This document shows positions 18,891-28,072 of a stretch of 64,000 nucleotides of DNA, piece by piece; position 1 is the first letter of the stretch; every line of letters begins with the position of its first letter. Under the pieces are notes generated by a model. It searched no databases. It had not been told where the DNA came from and saw only the letters and a program-made list of their open reading frames with translations. This DNA is from Frigoribacterium sp. PhB24 (GTDB taxonomy: Bacteria > Actinomycetota > Actinomycetes > Actinomycetales > Microbacteriaceae): contig NZ_RKIC01000016.1 of assembly GCF_003755185.1 (NCBI RefSeq), positions 1 to 64,000 of the forward strand, given 5' to 3'. Position numbers and translations under genes: made by a program.

Positions 18891-20117
18891 TCAGGAGGCG
18901 CGAGCAGCGGACGCCGGGTCGGCCAGCACGGCCGCGAAGGCGAGCTCGGCGGCACCGATGGTCAGACGGTCGACGCCGAGGGCGGCACGAGCGATGCGGA
19001 CGTCGTCGCGGGCGCCGGGCAGGGACTGCGCCCGGACCCGCTCGACCAGGCGGTCGGGATCGGCCGCGTGCAGCGACCCCAGGAACCCCCCGAGCACGAT
19101 CAGCTCGGGGTCGAACGAGTTGACGACGCCCCGCAGGGCGACGGCCAGGAAGTCGATCTGACGCCGGACCTCGACGGCCACGGGCGAGCCGGGCTCGGCA
19201 CCGGCGAGCGCCGCGTCGAGCCGGTCGGCCTGACCGCGATCGAGCCCGGTGACCGCGAGCAGCCCGGCCTGGCCGACCTCGGTCTCGAGGCAGCCGACGG
19301 CGCCGCAGTGACAGACCCGGCCCGCCGAGTTGACGAGGGTGTGCCCGATCTCGCCCGCGAAGCCTCCGACCCCGGTCATGGGCCGCCCCGCGACGAGGAC
19401 TCCCCCACCGACGCCGCTGGCGCCACCGTTGAGGAACACGAGGTCGTCGACGCCGCGGCCGGCACCGAAGCGCCCCTCGGCGATCGCACCGAGCGAAGCG
19501 TCGTTCGCGGCCTCGGTGGGCAGTCCCGTGGCCGCGGCCAGGACGGCCGCGAACGGTTCGTCGACCCATCCGAGGTGCGGGGCGAGCCGCACGACTCCCC
19601 CGGCCGCGTCGACCAGGCCCGGCACGGCGACCCCGACGCCGACCACCCGCACGTCGGACGCCAGCGTCGAGGCCCGGAGGTCGGCGATCACGGCGGCCGC
19701 GACGCGTGCGGCGTCGGACGCCGTCGGGACGTCGACGTTCTCGCGCCGCACCCGGTGCTGGACGGCCCCGTCGAGGCCGACCACGCCGACCGTGACGGCG
19801 TCGATCTCGGGGTTGACGGTCAGGGCGACGAACCGCGCGCTCGGGGTCACGACCGGGCTCGGGCGCCCGACCTTGTTGCTGCCGACGGGATCGCTCTCGA
19901 CGACGAGCCCGAGGTCGACGAGTTCGCCGACGAGGGCCGCGATCGTCGACCGGTTGAGCCCGGTCGCCTGGGTCAGGGCCGACCGCGACGCGGGCCCGTC
20001 GACGTGCACGAGAGCGAGTACCGTCGCGAGGTTGGCCCGACGCACCCGGTCGAACCGGGCCCCGAGATCGGGCGACGGGGACGGCGCGGCGGTCGGCGCC
20101 GGCGTGGGGTCTGCCAT
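18891..20117 (-). CDS. ROK family repressor (XylR-like)
   Basis: The 408-residue protein joins an N-terminal winged helix-turn-helix (SRSALTQATGLNRSTIAALVGEL, about residues 45-67) to a sugar-kinase-like ROK domain with the zinc motif CHCGAVGCLE. AGGAGG precedes ATG 20117 at good spacing. It is divergent from xylA, so it probably represses xylose use and is released by xylose or a derivative. The stop codon overlaps an AGGAGGCGCG copy at 18893. Confidence 0.9.
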   Translation of the reverse strand: MADPTPAPTAAPSPSPDLGARFDRVRRANLATVLALVHVDGPASRSALTQATGLNRSTIAALVGELVDLGLVVESDPVGSNKVGRPSPVVTPSARFVALTVNPEIDAVTVGVVGLDGAVQHRVRRENVDVPTASDAARVAAAVIADLRASTLASDVRVVGVGVAVPGLVDAAGGVVRLAPHLGWVDEPFAAVLAAATGLPTEAANDASLGAIAEGRFGAGRGVDDLVFLNGGASGVGGGVLVAGRPMTGVGGFAGEIGHTLVNSAGRVCHCGAVGCLETEVGQAGLLAVTGLDRGQADRLDAALAGAEPGSPVAVEVRRQIDFLAVALRGVVNSFDPELIVLGGFLGSLHAADPDRLVERVRAQSLPGARDDVRIARAALGVDRLTIGAAELAFAAVLADPASAARAS

Positions 20118-20295
20118 CGTCTCGTGCCTCCTGGGTTCTCGACCGAGGCTAGCGGCCCTGGTGCAGACCGTCGTCAGGCGCAGCAGCACGAGGTCGTCCT
20201 CGGCCATGAGGCCGGCGGCGCGGGTCCACGGTTCGCGGGGCGGCGATCTCGGAACCGACGCCGCGCCCCCTTGCCAGCTGGCCCCTGCGAGGATA

Positions 20296-20312
20296 TGTTC
20301 GTACTCGCAACA
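20296..20312. promoter_or_regulatory. Candidate ROK/XylR operator before xylA
   Basis: The 17-base imperfect inverted repeat TGTTCGTACTCGCAACA lies 27 bases before the xylA start. TGTT/AACA half sites resemble ROK repressor operators. The rest of the 221-base gap to the repressor gene shows no other clear element. Confidence 0.45.
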
Positions 20313-20338
20313 AACGCACTCGACGATGAGGAGACACC

Positions 20339-21532
20339 ATGGCGACCACCCCCACCCGTGAAGACAAGTTCTCGTTCGGCCTCTGGACGATCGGCTACAA
20401 CGGCTCGGACCCTTTCGGCGGCCCGACCCGCCCGCAGCTCGACGTGGTCGAGGCCGTCGAGAATCTCGACCGGCTCGGCGCCTACGGCCTGACCTTCCAC
20501 GACGACGACCTCTTCGCCTTCGGCTCGACCGACGCCGAGCGACAGAAGCAGATCGACCGCCTGAAGGGCGCACTCGACGCGACCGGCATCGTCGTGCCGA
20601 TGGTCACCACCAACCTGTTCAGCGCACCAGTCTTCAAGGACGGCGGCTTCACCTCGAACGACCGCGGCGTCCGCCGCTTCGCCCTGCGCAAGGTACTGCG
20701 CAACATCGACCTCGCAGCCGAGCTCGGCGCCAAGACCTTCGTCATGTGGGGCGGCCGCGAGGGCGCGGAGTACGACAGCGCCAAGGACGTGCAGGCCGCC
20801 CTCTCGCGCTACAAGGAGGGCGTCGACATGCTCTCGCAGTACGTGCTCGACAAGGGCTACGACCTGCGCTTCGCGATCGAGCCCAAGCCCAACGAGCCCC
20901 GCGGCGACATCCTGCTGCCGACCCTCGGTCACGCCATCGCGTTCATCGAGACGCTCGAGCACCCCGAGATGGCCGGCGTCAACCCCGAGGTCGGTCACGA
21001 GCAGATGGCCGGGCTGAACTTCACGGCCGGCATCGCCCAGGCCCTCTACCAGGGCAAGCTCTTCCACATCGACCTGAACGGTCAGCGCGGCATCAAGTAC
21101 GACCAGGACCTCGTCTTCGGCCACGGCGACCTGCAGAACGCGTTCTCCCTCGTCGACCTGCTCGAGCACGGCTCGCCCCAGGGCGGCCCGACCTACGACG
21201 GCCCCCGCCACTTCGACTACAAGCCCTCACGCACCGAGACGATCGAGGGCGTGTGGGAGTCCGCGGCCGCGAACATGCGCATGTACCTGCTCCTCAAGGA
21301 GCGCGCGCAGGCGTTCCGGGCCGACCCCGAGGTGCAGGAGGCCCTGGTCGCCAGCCAGGTCGCCGAACTCTCGGTGAACACCCTCGCCGACGGTGAAGGC
21401 TACGAGCAGCTGCTCGCCGACCGCGCCTCCTACGAGGACTTCGACGCCGACGCCCACTTCGGCGGACACGGCTACGGCTTCGTGCGTCTGCAGCAGCTCG
21501 CCCTCGAGCACCTGATGAACGCCCGGGGCTGA
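20339..21532 (+). CDS. xylA: Xylose isomerase
   Basis: The enzyme converts D-xylose to D-xylulose (and glucose to fructose), supplying the xylulokinase encoded 2.3 kb away. The 397-residue, class I-length protein shows [19 protein letters not shown], the metal ligands in [12 protein letters not shown] and [11 protein letters not shown], and [23 protein letters not shown] precedes ATG 20339. A dispersed-word copy lies in the coding end (21422-21431, reading RAS). Confidence 0.96.
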   Translation: MATTPTREDKFSFGLWTIGYNGSDPFGGPTRPQLDVVEAVENLDRLGAYGLTFHDDDLFAFGSTDAERQKQIDRLKGALDATGIVVPMVTTNLFSAPVFKDGGFTSNDRGVRRFALRKVLRNIDLAAELGAKTFVMWGGREGAEYDSAKDVQAALSRYKEGVDMLSQYVLDKGYDLRFAIEPKPNEPRGDILLPTLGHAIAFIETLEHPEMAGVNPEVGHEQMAGLNFTAGIAQALYQGKLFHIDLNGQRGIKYDQDLVFGHGDLQNAFSLVDLLEHGSPQGGPTYDGPRHFDYKPSRTETIEGVWESAAANMRMYLLLKERAQAFRADPEVQEALVASQVAELSVNTLADGEGYEQLLADRASYEDFDADAHFGGHGYGFVRLQQLALEHLMNARG

Positions 21533-21555
21533 CGCCGCAGCAGGAGCGGGCAGGA

Positions 21556-21592
21556 GGCCGGTAAGTTACGAGCACTGCTCTGAAGACCGGCC
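21556..21592 (+). promoter_or_regulatory. Inverted repeat with -10-like box before glycosyltransferase gene
   Basis: GGCCGGT (21556-21562) and ACCGGCC (21586-21592) are 23 bases apart. TAAGTT at 21562-21567 could be the -10 box of the gene starting at 21609. It could instead be the terminator of xylA. Confidence 0.35.
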
Positions 21593-21608
21593 GAACGGAT
21601 CGACCTCG

Positions 21609-22754
21609 ATGACTGCCCGCTCCCTGCGTTCCCGCCGCTCGGCGACCGACCGCCCGTCGGTCGCCGTCATCGGCACCCGCGGCTACCCCAGCTACTACGG
21701 CGGCTTCGAGACGGCCGTCCGCCGCATCGCTCCCGCCTTGGTCGACGCCGGTTGGGACGTCACGGTCTACGGCCGCGACGGATCGACCCGCGACGACGAC
21801 CCCGCCCGTGACCGGCGCGTGACGTCACGCCTGACCCGGGGCGTCGAGAGCAAGTCGCTGAGCACCCTGAGCTACGGCCTGACCGCCGTCCTCGACGCGC
21901 TCGTGCGCCGACCCGACGCCGCCCTCGTGATGAACGTGGCGAACGGCTTCTGGCTGCCCCTGCTCAGGCTCCGGGGCATCCCGGTGCTGGTCAACGTCGA
22001 CGGCATCGAGTGGGAGCGCGCCAAATGGGGACGCGCGGCCAAGACGGTGTTCCGCCTCGGCGCCAAGGCCAGCGCTCGCTTCGCGAACGGCCTGATCTGC
22101 GACGCCCGCGAGATCGTCCGGCGCTGGCAGGCCGACTTCGGCGTCGAGGGACTGTTCATCCCCTACGGCGGCGACCCCGTCCGCGAGCTCCCGGTCGAGC
22201 CCGGCCAGACGCATCGCGGCTACGCGCTGGTCGTCGCCCGGTTCGTGCCCGAGAACACCGTCGTCGAATTCGTCGAGGCGGCCCGCACGATCGCCGAACG
22301 CCACCGCGTCGTGATCGTCGGCTCCACCGGCTACGGCGGCGAACTCGACGACCTCGTGAGCAGGCTGGCCGACGAGAACGACCGCGTGACCTGGCTCGGC
22401 CACGTCAGCGACGACGATCGCCTGCACGCCCTCTGGCAACACGCCGGGGCCTACTTCCACGGCCACAGCGTGGGCGGCACGAACCCCGCACTGGTGCAGG
22501 CCATGTTCGCCGGAGCCCCCGTCGTCGCCCGCGACACCGTCTACAACCGCGAGGTACTCGAGGGTTCCGGCACGCTGGTCGCGCCCGAGCCCGCGGCCAT
22601 CGCCGCCGCCGTCACCGCGCTGCTCGACGACCCCGCCGAGCAGGAGCGTCTGAGCGGGGCGGCTCTCGCCCGCGCCGCCGACGCCTACACCTGGCAGTCG
22701 GTGTGCGACGCCTACGAGGAGGCGCTCCGGGCGACCCTGCGCCGCCGGCGCTGA
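21609..22754 (+). CDS. GT4 glycosyltransferase with DUF1972 N-terminal domain
   Basis: The 381-residue transferase opens with VAVIGTRGYPSYYGGFET, the mark of DUF1972-type enzymes that often act as rhamnosyl- or similar transferases in surface polysaccharide assembly. The C-terminal GT-B half has FHGHSVGGTNPALVQAMFAGAPVVA with the nucleotide-sugar-binding loop. No Shine-Dalgarno is clear before ATG 21609. It stands alone 5 kb from the polysaccharide locus and may serve the same polymer. Confidence 0.82.
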   Translation: MTARSLRSRRSATDRPSVAVIGTRGYPSYYGGFETAVRRIAPALVDAGWDVTVYGRDGSTRDDDPARDRRVTSRLTRGVESKSLSTLSYGLTAVLDALVRRPDAALVMNVANGFWLPLLRLRGIPVLVNVDGIEWERAKWGRAAKTVFRLGAKASARFANGLICDAREIVRRWQADFGVEGLFIPYGGDPVRELPVEPGQTHRGYALVVARFVPENTVVEFVEAARTIAERHRVVIVGSTGYGGELDDLVSRLADENDRVTWLGHVSDDDRLHALWQHAGAYFHGHSVGGTNPALVQAMFAGAPVVARDTVYNREVLEGSGTLVAPEPAAIAAAVTALLDDPAEQERLSGAALARAADAYTWQSVCDAYEEALRATLRRRR

Positions 22755-22775
22755 CGCGGGGTCGCCTCGAACCAT

Positions 22776-22807
22776 AACTTGCACATACGTGTGCAAGTTC
22801 GTACAGT
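22776..22807 (+). promoter_or_regulatory. Promoter with large palindromic TetR operator
   Basis: Arms AACTTGCACA (22776-22785) and TGTGCAAGTT (22790-22799) flank four bases, a perfect 10+4+10 palindrome. It covers the -35 box TTGCAC (22779-22784), which is 17 bases from the -10 TACAGT (22802-22807). ATG 22814 is 6 nt later, so the mRNA is probably leaderless and autorepressed. Confidence 0.8.
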
Positions 22808-22813
22808 AGGGGC

Positions 22814-23497
22814 ATGCCTCCTGCCGATGCCCGACCGCGCGCACCGAGGCGTGACGCCGCCGCGAACCGCGACGCGCTGATCGCCGCCGCCGCCCTGTTG
22901 CTCAACCGTGACCCGGCGGTGCCGCTCGAGGCCATCGCCGCCGAGGCCGGCCTGTCGCGCCGCTCGGTCTACGGCCACTTCGCGACCCGTGACGACCTCG
23001 TCCGCGAGGTCACGCTGCGTGGCGCCGCCCGTGTCGGCGCCGCGGCCCGCCCGGCTCCGATCGCCGACCCCGTGGTGCAGCTCGCCTCCCTCGCCGCTCG
23101 GCTCTGGGCCGAGGTCGAGCACGTGCGCGTCATGGCCCAACTGACCGTCCGTGGCCCGATGGCCCAGGAGGTCGGCGAGGCGCTCGCCCCTTTGCGGAAG
23201 GCCGTGCGCGACGTCGTCCGACGCGGGGTCGAGTCCGGGCGCATGCGCGACGACATCACGCTCCGCACGCTCGCGCACCTCGTCGAGGGCGCTGCCCTGT
23301 CGGTGCTCGACGAAGCGACGACCCAGCGACTCAGCCGCGCCGAGGGCCACCGACTCGTCATGCTCGCCGTGCTCGGCGTCGTCGGTCTCGACTGGCGTAC
23401 CGCCGGCGACCTCGTCGCGACCACCCCCGAGCTCGCCCTGCCTCCTGAACCGGCGACCGGCCGATCCTCCGCCCCCTCGACAGGAGAACCCGCATGA
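22814..23497 (+). CDS. TetR family regulator of the YhgE operon
   Basis: The 227-residue protein has a TetR helix-turn-helix (PLEAIAAEAGLSRRSVYGHFATRDDLV, starting near residue 37) and a helical effector domain. The start lies just after a promoter covered by a 24-bp palindrome. Its stop overlaps the next start (ATGA at 23494), so regulator, ATPase-like protein and YhgE protein are translated as a unit. The effector is unknown. Confidence 0.88.
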   Translation: MPPADARPRAPRRDAAANRDALIAAAALLLNRDPAVPLEAIAAEAGLSRRSVYGHFATRDDLVREVTLRGAARVGAAARPAPIADPVVQLASLAARLWAEVEHVRVMAQLTVRGPMAQEVGEALAPLRKAVRDVVRRGVESGRMRDDITLRTLAHLVEGAALSVLDEATTQRLSRAEGHRLVMLAVLGVVGLDWRTAGDLVATTPELALPPEPATGRSSAPSTGEPA

Positions 23498-24222
23498 GGC
23501 TCGAACTGCGTGACGTCGCGATCGGCGACGGCCCCGGCGCCGCCCTCCCACCGCTCAGCGCGATCGCCGACCGGTGGAGCCCCGGTTTCGTGGCCGTCGA
23601 GACCGAGAACGCCCCCACCCTCGCGTCGCTCGTCGCCGGAGGCCGCATGCGCCCCGAGACCGGTCGGGTCACGGTCGACGGCCGGACGGACGACGCGGCG
23701 ATCCGCGCCTCCTTCGCTCTCGTCGACACCCCCACCGTCGCCGAGCCGTTCCCCGCCCTCACGGTCGCGCAGGTCACCCGAGAAGAGCTCGCCCTCGCCG
23801 GGCTCCGCGCCGACAAGGCCTCGGCGCGCGTGCTGCTCGACGAGATCGGTCTCCGCGACCACGAACGGACCCGCCTGAGCGCCCTGCCCACCGAGCTCAG
23901 GGTCCGCCTGCTCTGCGAGCTGGCCGTGCTCCGACCCGAGGTCCGAGGGCTGATCGTGACGACCCCCGAGCGGCACGGCGGCGACGTCGCGGCGTGGCTC
24001 TCGGTGGTGCACGATCTCGCCAGCCGCGACTACACCGTGCTGACGATCACCGGGTTCGCCGCCCTCGCGACCATCGAGTCGCTGCCGACGCCGGACTTCG
24101 CGCCCGTGACCGAGGCGTCGCCGGAACCCACCTCTTCGTCCGACACCGCCGCTCCCCCCTCCTCCGACGACACCGCGGTCGCCACCACCCCCGACACCTC
24201 CGTCGAAAGCGACCAGCCGTGA
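23494..24222 (+). CDS. ABC ATPase-like protein lacking Walker motifs
   Basis: The 242-residue product is laid out like an ABC ATP-binding subunit (LRDVAIGDGPG start, RMRPETGRVTVDG after the expected P-loop, LSALPTELRVRLLCELAVLRPEVRGLIV where the signature and Walker B belong). However, the P-loop GxxGxGK[ST] is absent, the signature reads LSALP instead of LSGGQ, and no DE follows. It should not hydrolyse ATP. The last ~35 residues are Thr/Ser/Asp-rich. It sits between the TetR and YhgE genes with ATGA and GTGA overlaps, suggesting a regulatory or scaffold partner of the membrane protein. Confidence 0.7.
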   Translation: MRLELRDVAIGDGPGAALPPLSAIADRWSPGFVAVETENAPTLASLVAGGRMRPETGRVTVDGRTDDAAIRASFALVDTPTVAEPFPALTVAQVTREELALAGLRADKASARVLLDEIGLRDHERTRLSALPTELRVRLLCELAVLRPEVRGLIVTTPERHGGDVAAWLSVVHDLASRDYTVLTITGFAALATIESLPTPDFAPVTEASPEPTSSSDTAAPPSSDDTAVATTPDTSVESDQP

Positions 24223-26222
24223 AGATCCTCGCCCTCGTCCGTTCCGAGCTGCAACGCCTCACCGCCACCCGGCTCGCCCGCCTCGCGCTCGTCGCCCTGA
24301 TGACCGTGCCGCTGCTCTACGGCGGCCTGTACCTCTGGGCCAACCAGGACCCCTACGCCAAGCTCGACCAGATCCCCGCGGCCCTCGTGAACACCGACGC
24401 CGGCACGACCGTCGACGGCGAGCCCGTGAACTACGGCGACGAGGTCTCCGACCAGATCACCGACGGCGGCGACTTCGACTGGCACGTCGTCTCGGCCGCG
24501 CAGGCCGCGGCGGGCCTGCGGGACCAGACCTACGACTTCACCTTCACGATCCCGAAGGGCTTCAGCGACGACCTGACCTCGGCGAGCGGCGACGACCCGA
24601 CGCGGGCCCAGATCACCCTCGCCACGAGCGACGTCAACAGCTACCTGTCGTCGACGATCGCCGAGCAGGCCGCGAAGACCATCCGGGCCTCGGTCACCGA
24701 GAAGGTCGGCAAAGAGGCGGCGAGCCGCCTCCTGGTCGGCCTGGCCGACGTGCGCACGAACCTCGGCAGCGCGGTCGACGGCGCCAACCAGCTCGTCGCC
24801 GGCGCCGGCTCGGCCGTCGCCGGGGCGAACCAGCTGGTCGACGGCTCCACCGACGCGGCGACCGGGGCCCACACCCTCGCCGACGGGACGAGCCAGCTCA
24901 GCTCGGGCGCGTCGTCCCTGAACACCGGGCTGCAGACCCTGAAGACCCGGACGACGGACCTACCCGCCCAGACCCGCGCCCTGGCGGACGGTGCGGCCCA
25001 GGTGGCAGCAGGCAACGACGCGTTGGCCACCGGCGTGGCCGACGCGGCCCGGACGAGCGCGACGGCCGCGGCCGCCCTGCCCGCAGCCCAGCAGCAGGCT
25101 CAGCAGCAGATCGCCGCGGCCCTGACCGAGCAGGGCTACACCCCCGAGCAGATCCAGCAGATCGCCGCGACCTTCGCGCCGGCGACCGAGTCGCTGACCA
25201 CCGCCCTGCAGGACGCGAACACCCGGATCCAGGGCCTCGACACCCAGGTCGAGCAGCTCGCCGCGGGCGCCGACCAGGTCTCGACCGGCGCCGCGACCCT
25301 GGCGGACGCCACCCCGGCCCTGACCCAGGGCATCTCGGCGGCCGCCACCGGCTCGTCGCAGCTCGCCACCGGTGCGGCGAGCGCCGCCACGGGTGCCTCG
25401 ACCCTGGCGACCGGCCTCGACACCCTGAGCAGCGGCTCCACCTCGTTGCGTGACGGCATCGTCGACATCGACACCGGCACGACGCAGTTGCGCGACGGCC
25501 TGCAGAGCGGGCTCGGCGAGATCCCGGCGAGCACCGAGCAGACGCGTGACGACCAGGCGAGCGCCATCAGCGACCCCGTCGCGGTGACGGACGACGCGCT
25601 GACCAGCGCCGGCACCTACGGCGCGGGCCTGGCCCCGTTCTTCATCAGCCTGGCGGCCTGGATCGGCATGTACGCGCTGTTCCTGATCGTGAAACCGATC
25701 TCGAAGCGGGCCATCACGGCCGTCAAGGCCCCCGTGCGCATCTCGCTGGCCGGTTGGCTGGCCCCGGTCGTGCTGGGCGTCGTGCAGATGGTCGCGCTGT
25801 ACGTCATCGTCACCCAGGCACTCGGTTTCGAGGTCGCCCACCCGCTCGGCATGATCGGCCTGATGGCCCTGGCCTCGGCGGCGTTCGCGGCCATCATCAT
25901 GACGCTCAACGTCTGGCTCGGCAGCGTCGGCCAGTTCCTGGGGTTGGTGCTCATGGTCGTGCAGCTCGTCACGGCCGGGGGCACGTTCCCGTGGCAGACC
26001 CTGCCTGCGCCGCTCGCCGCCCTGCACTTCGTGCTGCCGATGAGCTACGCCACCGACGGCCTGCGCCAGGTGATGTACGGCGGCAGCTCGGCCGCGGCCT
26101 GGGGTGACGCGGGCGTCCTCGCCGCCTGGCTGCTCGGCGCGCTCCTCCTGACCTGGGTGGCGACCGCCCGCATGACGCGGGCGCGCACGCTGCGCGACCT
26201 GCGGCCCTCTCTGATCGGCTGA
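24219..26222 (+). CDS. YhgE/Pip family membrane protein
   Basis: The 667-residue protein has one membrane segment near residues 20-38, a long extracytoplasmic domain, and about five to six helices at the C-terminus of ABC-2 type. The middle is a Gly/Ala/Thr-rich repeat (A.GA..LA.G...L) typical of YhgE/Pip proteins, which serve as phage receptors or exporters in Gram-positives. GTG 24219 overlaps the upstream stop (GTGA). With the ATPase-like protein it may form an atypical export complex. Confidence 0.85.
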   Translation: MKILALVRSELQRLTATRLARLALVALMTVPLLYGGLYLWANQDPYAKLDQIPAALVNTDAGTTVDGEPVNYGDEVSDQITDGGDFDWHVVSAAQAAAGLRDQTYDFTFTIPKGFSDDLTSASGDDPTRAQITLATSDVNSYLSSTIAEQAAKTIRASVTEKVGKEAASRLLVGLADVRTNLGSAVDGANQLVAGAGSAVAGANQLVDGSTDAATGAHTLADGTSQLSSGASSLNTGLQTLKTRTTDLPAQTRALADGAAQVAAGNDALATGVADAARTSATAAAALPAAQQQAQQQIAAALTEQGYTPEQIQQIAATFAPATESLTTALQDANTRIQGLDTQVEQLAAGADQVSTGAATLADATPALTQGISAAATGSSQLATGAASAATGASTLATGLDTLSSGSTSLRDGIVDIDTGTTQLRDGLQSGLGEIPASTEQTRDDQASAISDPVAVTDDALTSAGTYGAGLAPFFISLAAWIGMYALFLIVKPISKRAITAVKAPVRISLAGWLAPVVLGVVQMVALYVIVTQALGFEVAHPLGMIGLMALASAAFAAIIMTLNVWLGSVGQFLGLVLMVVQLVTAGGTFPWQTLPAPLAALHFVLPMSYATDGLRQVMYGGSSAAAWGDAGVLAAWLLGALLLTWVATARMTRARTLRDLRPSLIG

Positions 26223-26238
26223 GGCCCGCGGCCGACGC

Positions 26239-26288
26239 CGGGAACGCAGGAGGCGCGGGTCGGGTGACCCGCGCCTCCTGCGTTCCCG
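26239..26288. terminator. Perfect 23-bp hairpin between convergent genes
   Basis: The arms at 26239-26261 and 26266-26288 are fully complementary around a four-base loop (GGGT). The hairpin separates the YhgE gene (plus) from the DUF3151 gene (minus), so it should stop transcription from both sides. Each arm contains AGGAGGCGCGGGTC. Confidence 0.9.
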
Positions 26289-26304
26289 AGACGGTCGCCC
26301 CCGA

Positions 26305-26721
26305 TCAGCCCGCCCGCTCCTCGAGCGTCGGCAGGACACTCGGGTCGGCGTCGGCGAGGAAGGCCGTCAGGCGTTCGACCTCGTCGGTCTCGCCGATCGC
26401 TGCCGCACCTCGGCGGAGGGCGAAGAGCGACCGCAGCACGCCGCGGTTGGGCTCGTGCGACCACGGCACGGGGCCCTGACCACGCCATCCCGCCTTGCGG
26501 AGGGCGTCGAGCCCCCGGTGGTAGCCGACGCGGGCGTAGGCGTAGGCCTCGAGCTCGGCACCGCGCGCGTGGGCCTCGTCGCTGAGGAGCGCCCAGGCGA
26601 GGGACGAGGTGGGGTGGGCCGTGACGACCTCGGTGGTCGTGAGGGTCTCGAGGTCGGCGACGACGGTGGGTTCGGCGGGCAGCCGGGTCTCGGGCACGCC
26701 GAGCAGGTTCGTGGAGGTCAT
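26305..26721 (-). CDS. DUF3151 family protein
   Basis: The 138-residue soluble protein matches the actinobacterial DUF3151 pattern as I know it, with GYHRGLDALRKAGWRGQGPVPWSHEPNRGVLRSL in its middle (described here only by its WSHEPNRG core). The function is unknown. ATG 26721 is preceded by six Gs and GATGAT 6 nt upstream (26728-26733), which could be a -10 box for a leaderless message. An in-frame GTG at 26748 is an alternative start. Confidence 0.75.
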   Translation of the reverse strand: MTSTNLLGVPETRLPAEPTVVADLETLTTTEVVTAHPTSSLAWALLSDEAHARGAELEAYAYARVGYHRGLDALRKAGWRGQGPVPWSHEPNRGVLRSLFALRRGAAAIGETDEVERLTAFLADADPSVLPTLEERAG

Positions 26722-26863
26722 CCCCCCATCATCCACGACGGACGCCACGGCGAGCCGCTCGCCCTGGCATGACCCGTTCCGCCATGCGATACTGAGATAT
26801 CACACACGGTCACGCGCCGTGTCGGGCCCTGCCGTGCCCGCGAGCTCTCGACGAAAGACCACC

Positions 26864-28021
26864 GTGCCCTCGACCGGAAAGCGCCGTGCCGCCCTCGACT
26901 CACCCGCCCTGTTCGCGTACCCGATGCACGGTCAACGCAAGTTGCTCGGTGAGGGCTACCGCACGCGAGACGGCCACCTGATCGAGTGGCTCGGTCACGA
27001 CCTGGCGGCCCGAGGCGGCGTCACCGTCGTCTCGCGGCCCGAGCCCCTCGTGACCTCGGTCACGCGTCGCCGCCCCGTCGGGGCTCACGCCACCGGCACC
27101 CGCTCGGTCGACGCCGTCACGCTCCGGGTCCCCGATCCGCGTGACCGGCGGCGCTGGTGGGTCGCGTCCGCCCGCGCCTACCCCTCGCTGCCCCCGTCGT
27201 CGGCCTCCGTGCCGGCCCTGGTCTGGAATCCCTTCGCCGCCCTCGCGCCGGTCGCGGCCAACCCCTTCGCGGGCCCCCGACGGGTCGTCCTCGACCTGCT
27301 CGACGACTGGACCCGGCACTACGCCTTCGAGAGCATCCGCGCCGAGGTCGACGAGGCCTACGCCACCGCCTTCGGACGCGCCGACGTGGTCACGGCCAAC
27401 GGGGCGGGCACGGCCGCTCTCGCCCGACGGCACGGGCGCACCGACGTCGTGCTGCTGCCCAACGGGTGCGACCCCCACCGGTTCGACGGCACCAGCCGCG
27501 CCACGGGCCCGACCACCGTCGGCTACGTGGGCAAGATCGGGCGGAGGCTCGACCTCGAGGGCATCCTGACGACCGTCGCCGCCCTGCCCCACGTGTCGTT
27601 CGTGTTCGCGGGCCCCGTCCTCGACGCCGAGTACGGGGTGCTGGCGGGCTCCCCGAACGTCACCCTGCTGGGCGACGTCCACTACGACCGCGTACCGGCC
27701 CTGTTGCAGACCTTCGACGTCGGTTGGGTGCCCCACCACGTCGGCGATCGCGAGGTCGGCGGCGACGTCATCAAGACCTACGAGTACCGCGCCGCGGGTC
27801 TGCCGGTCGTCAGCACGGCGATCTGCGGCATCGATGCGCGCGGCCTGGACGGGGTGACGGTCGCCGACGCCGCCGAGCACGCCTCGGTGATCGCCTCACT
27901 CGTGGGATCGGACGGGCGTGCCCCCCGGCTGCCGGGCGCGATCCCCCCCGAGGCCACGTGGCGGCGCAAGGCCGACGTCGTCCTCGACGCGCTCGGGCTC
28001 TCGGCCCTCCGACCGTCCTAG
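26864..28021 (+). CDS. GT4-type glycosyltransferase of the polysaccharide locus
   Basis: The 385-residue GT-B transferase starts near FAYPMHGQRKLLGEG. It has DDWTRHYAFE in the acceptor half, LLPNGCDPHRF at the hinge, GYVGKIGRRLDLEG, and YEYRAAGLPVVST for nucleotide-sugar binding. GTG 26864 with a weak GAAAG upstream is preferred. The next in-frame Met (26924) would cut into the first beta strand. It heads the plus-strand arm with the BY-kinase and phosphatase. The sugar transferred is unknown. Confidence 0.8.
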   Translation: MPSTGKRRAALDSPALFAYPMHGQRKLLGEGYRTRDGHLIEWLGHDLAARGGVTVVSRPEPLVTSVTRRRPVGAHATGTRSVDAVTLRVPDPRDRRRWWVASARAYPSLPPSSASVPALVWNPFAALAPVAANPFAGPRRVVLDLLDDWTRHYAFESIRAEVDEAYATAFGRADVVTANGAGTAALARRHGRTDVVLLPNGCDPHRFDGTSRATGPTTVGYVGKIGRRLDLEGILTTVAALPHVSFVFAGPVLDAEYGVLAGSPNVTLLGDVHYDRVPALLQTFDVGWVPHHVGDREVGGDVIKTYEYRAAGLPVVSTAICGIDARGLDGVTVADAAEHASVIASLVGSDGRAPRLPGAIPPEATWRRKADVVLDALGLSALRPS

Positions 28022-28072
28022 ACCCACCCCGTCCTCGACCCGACACGACGCCGTTCAGCAGGGAAGAACCTC

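Noticed and set aside
23574-24218. Arg-rich alternative frame over the ABC-like gene
   Set aside because: It has no family motifs and lacks the ATGA and GTGA couplings of the chosen frame.
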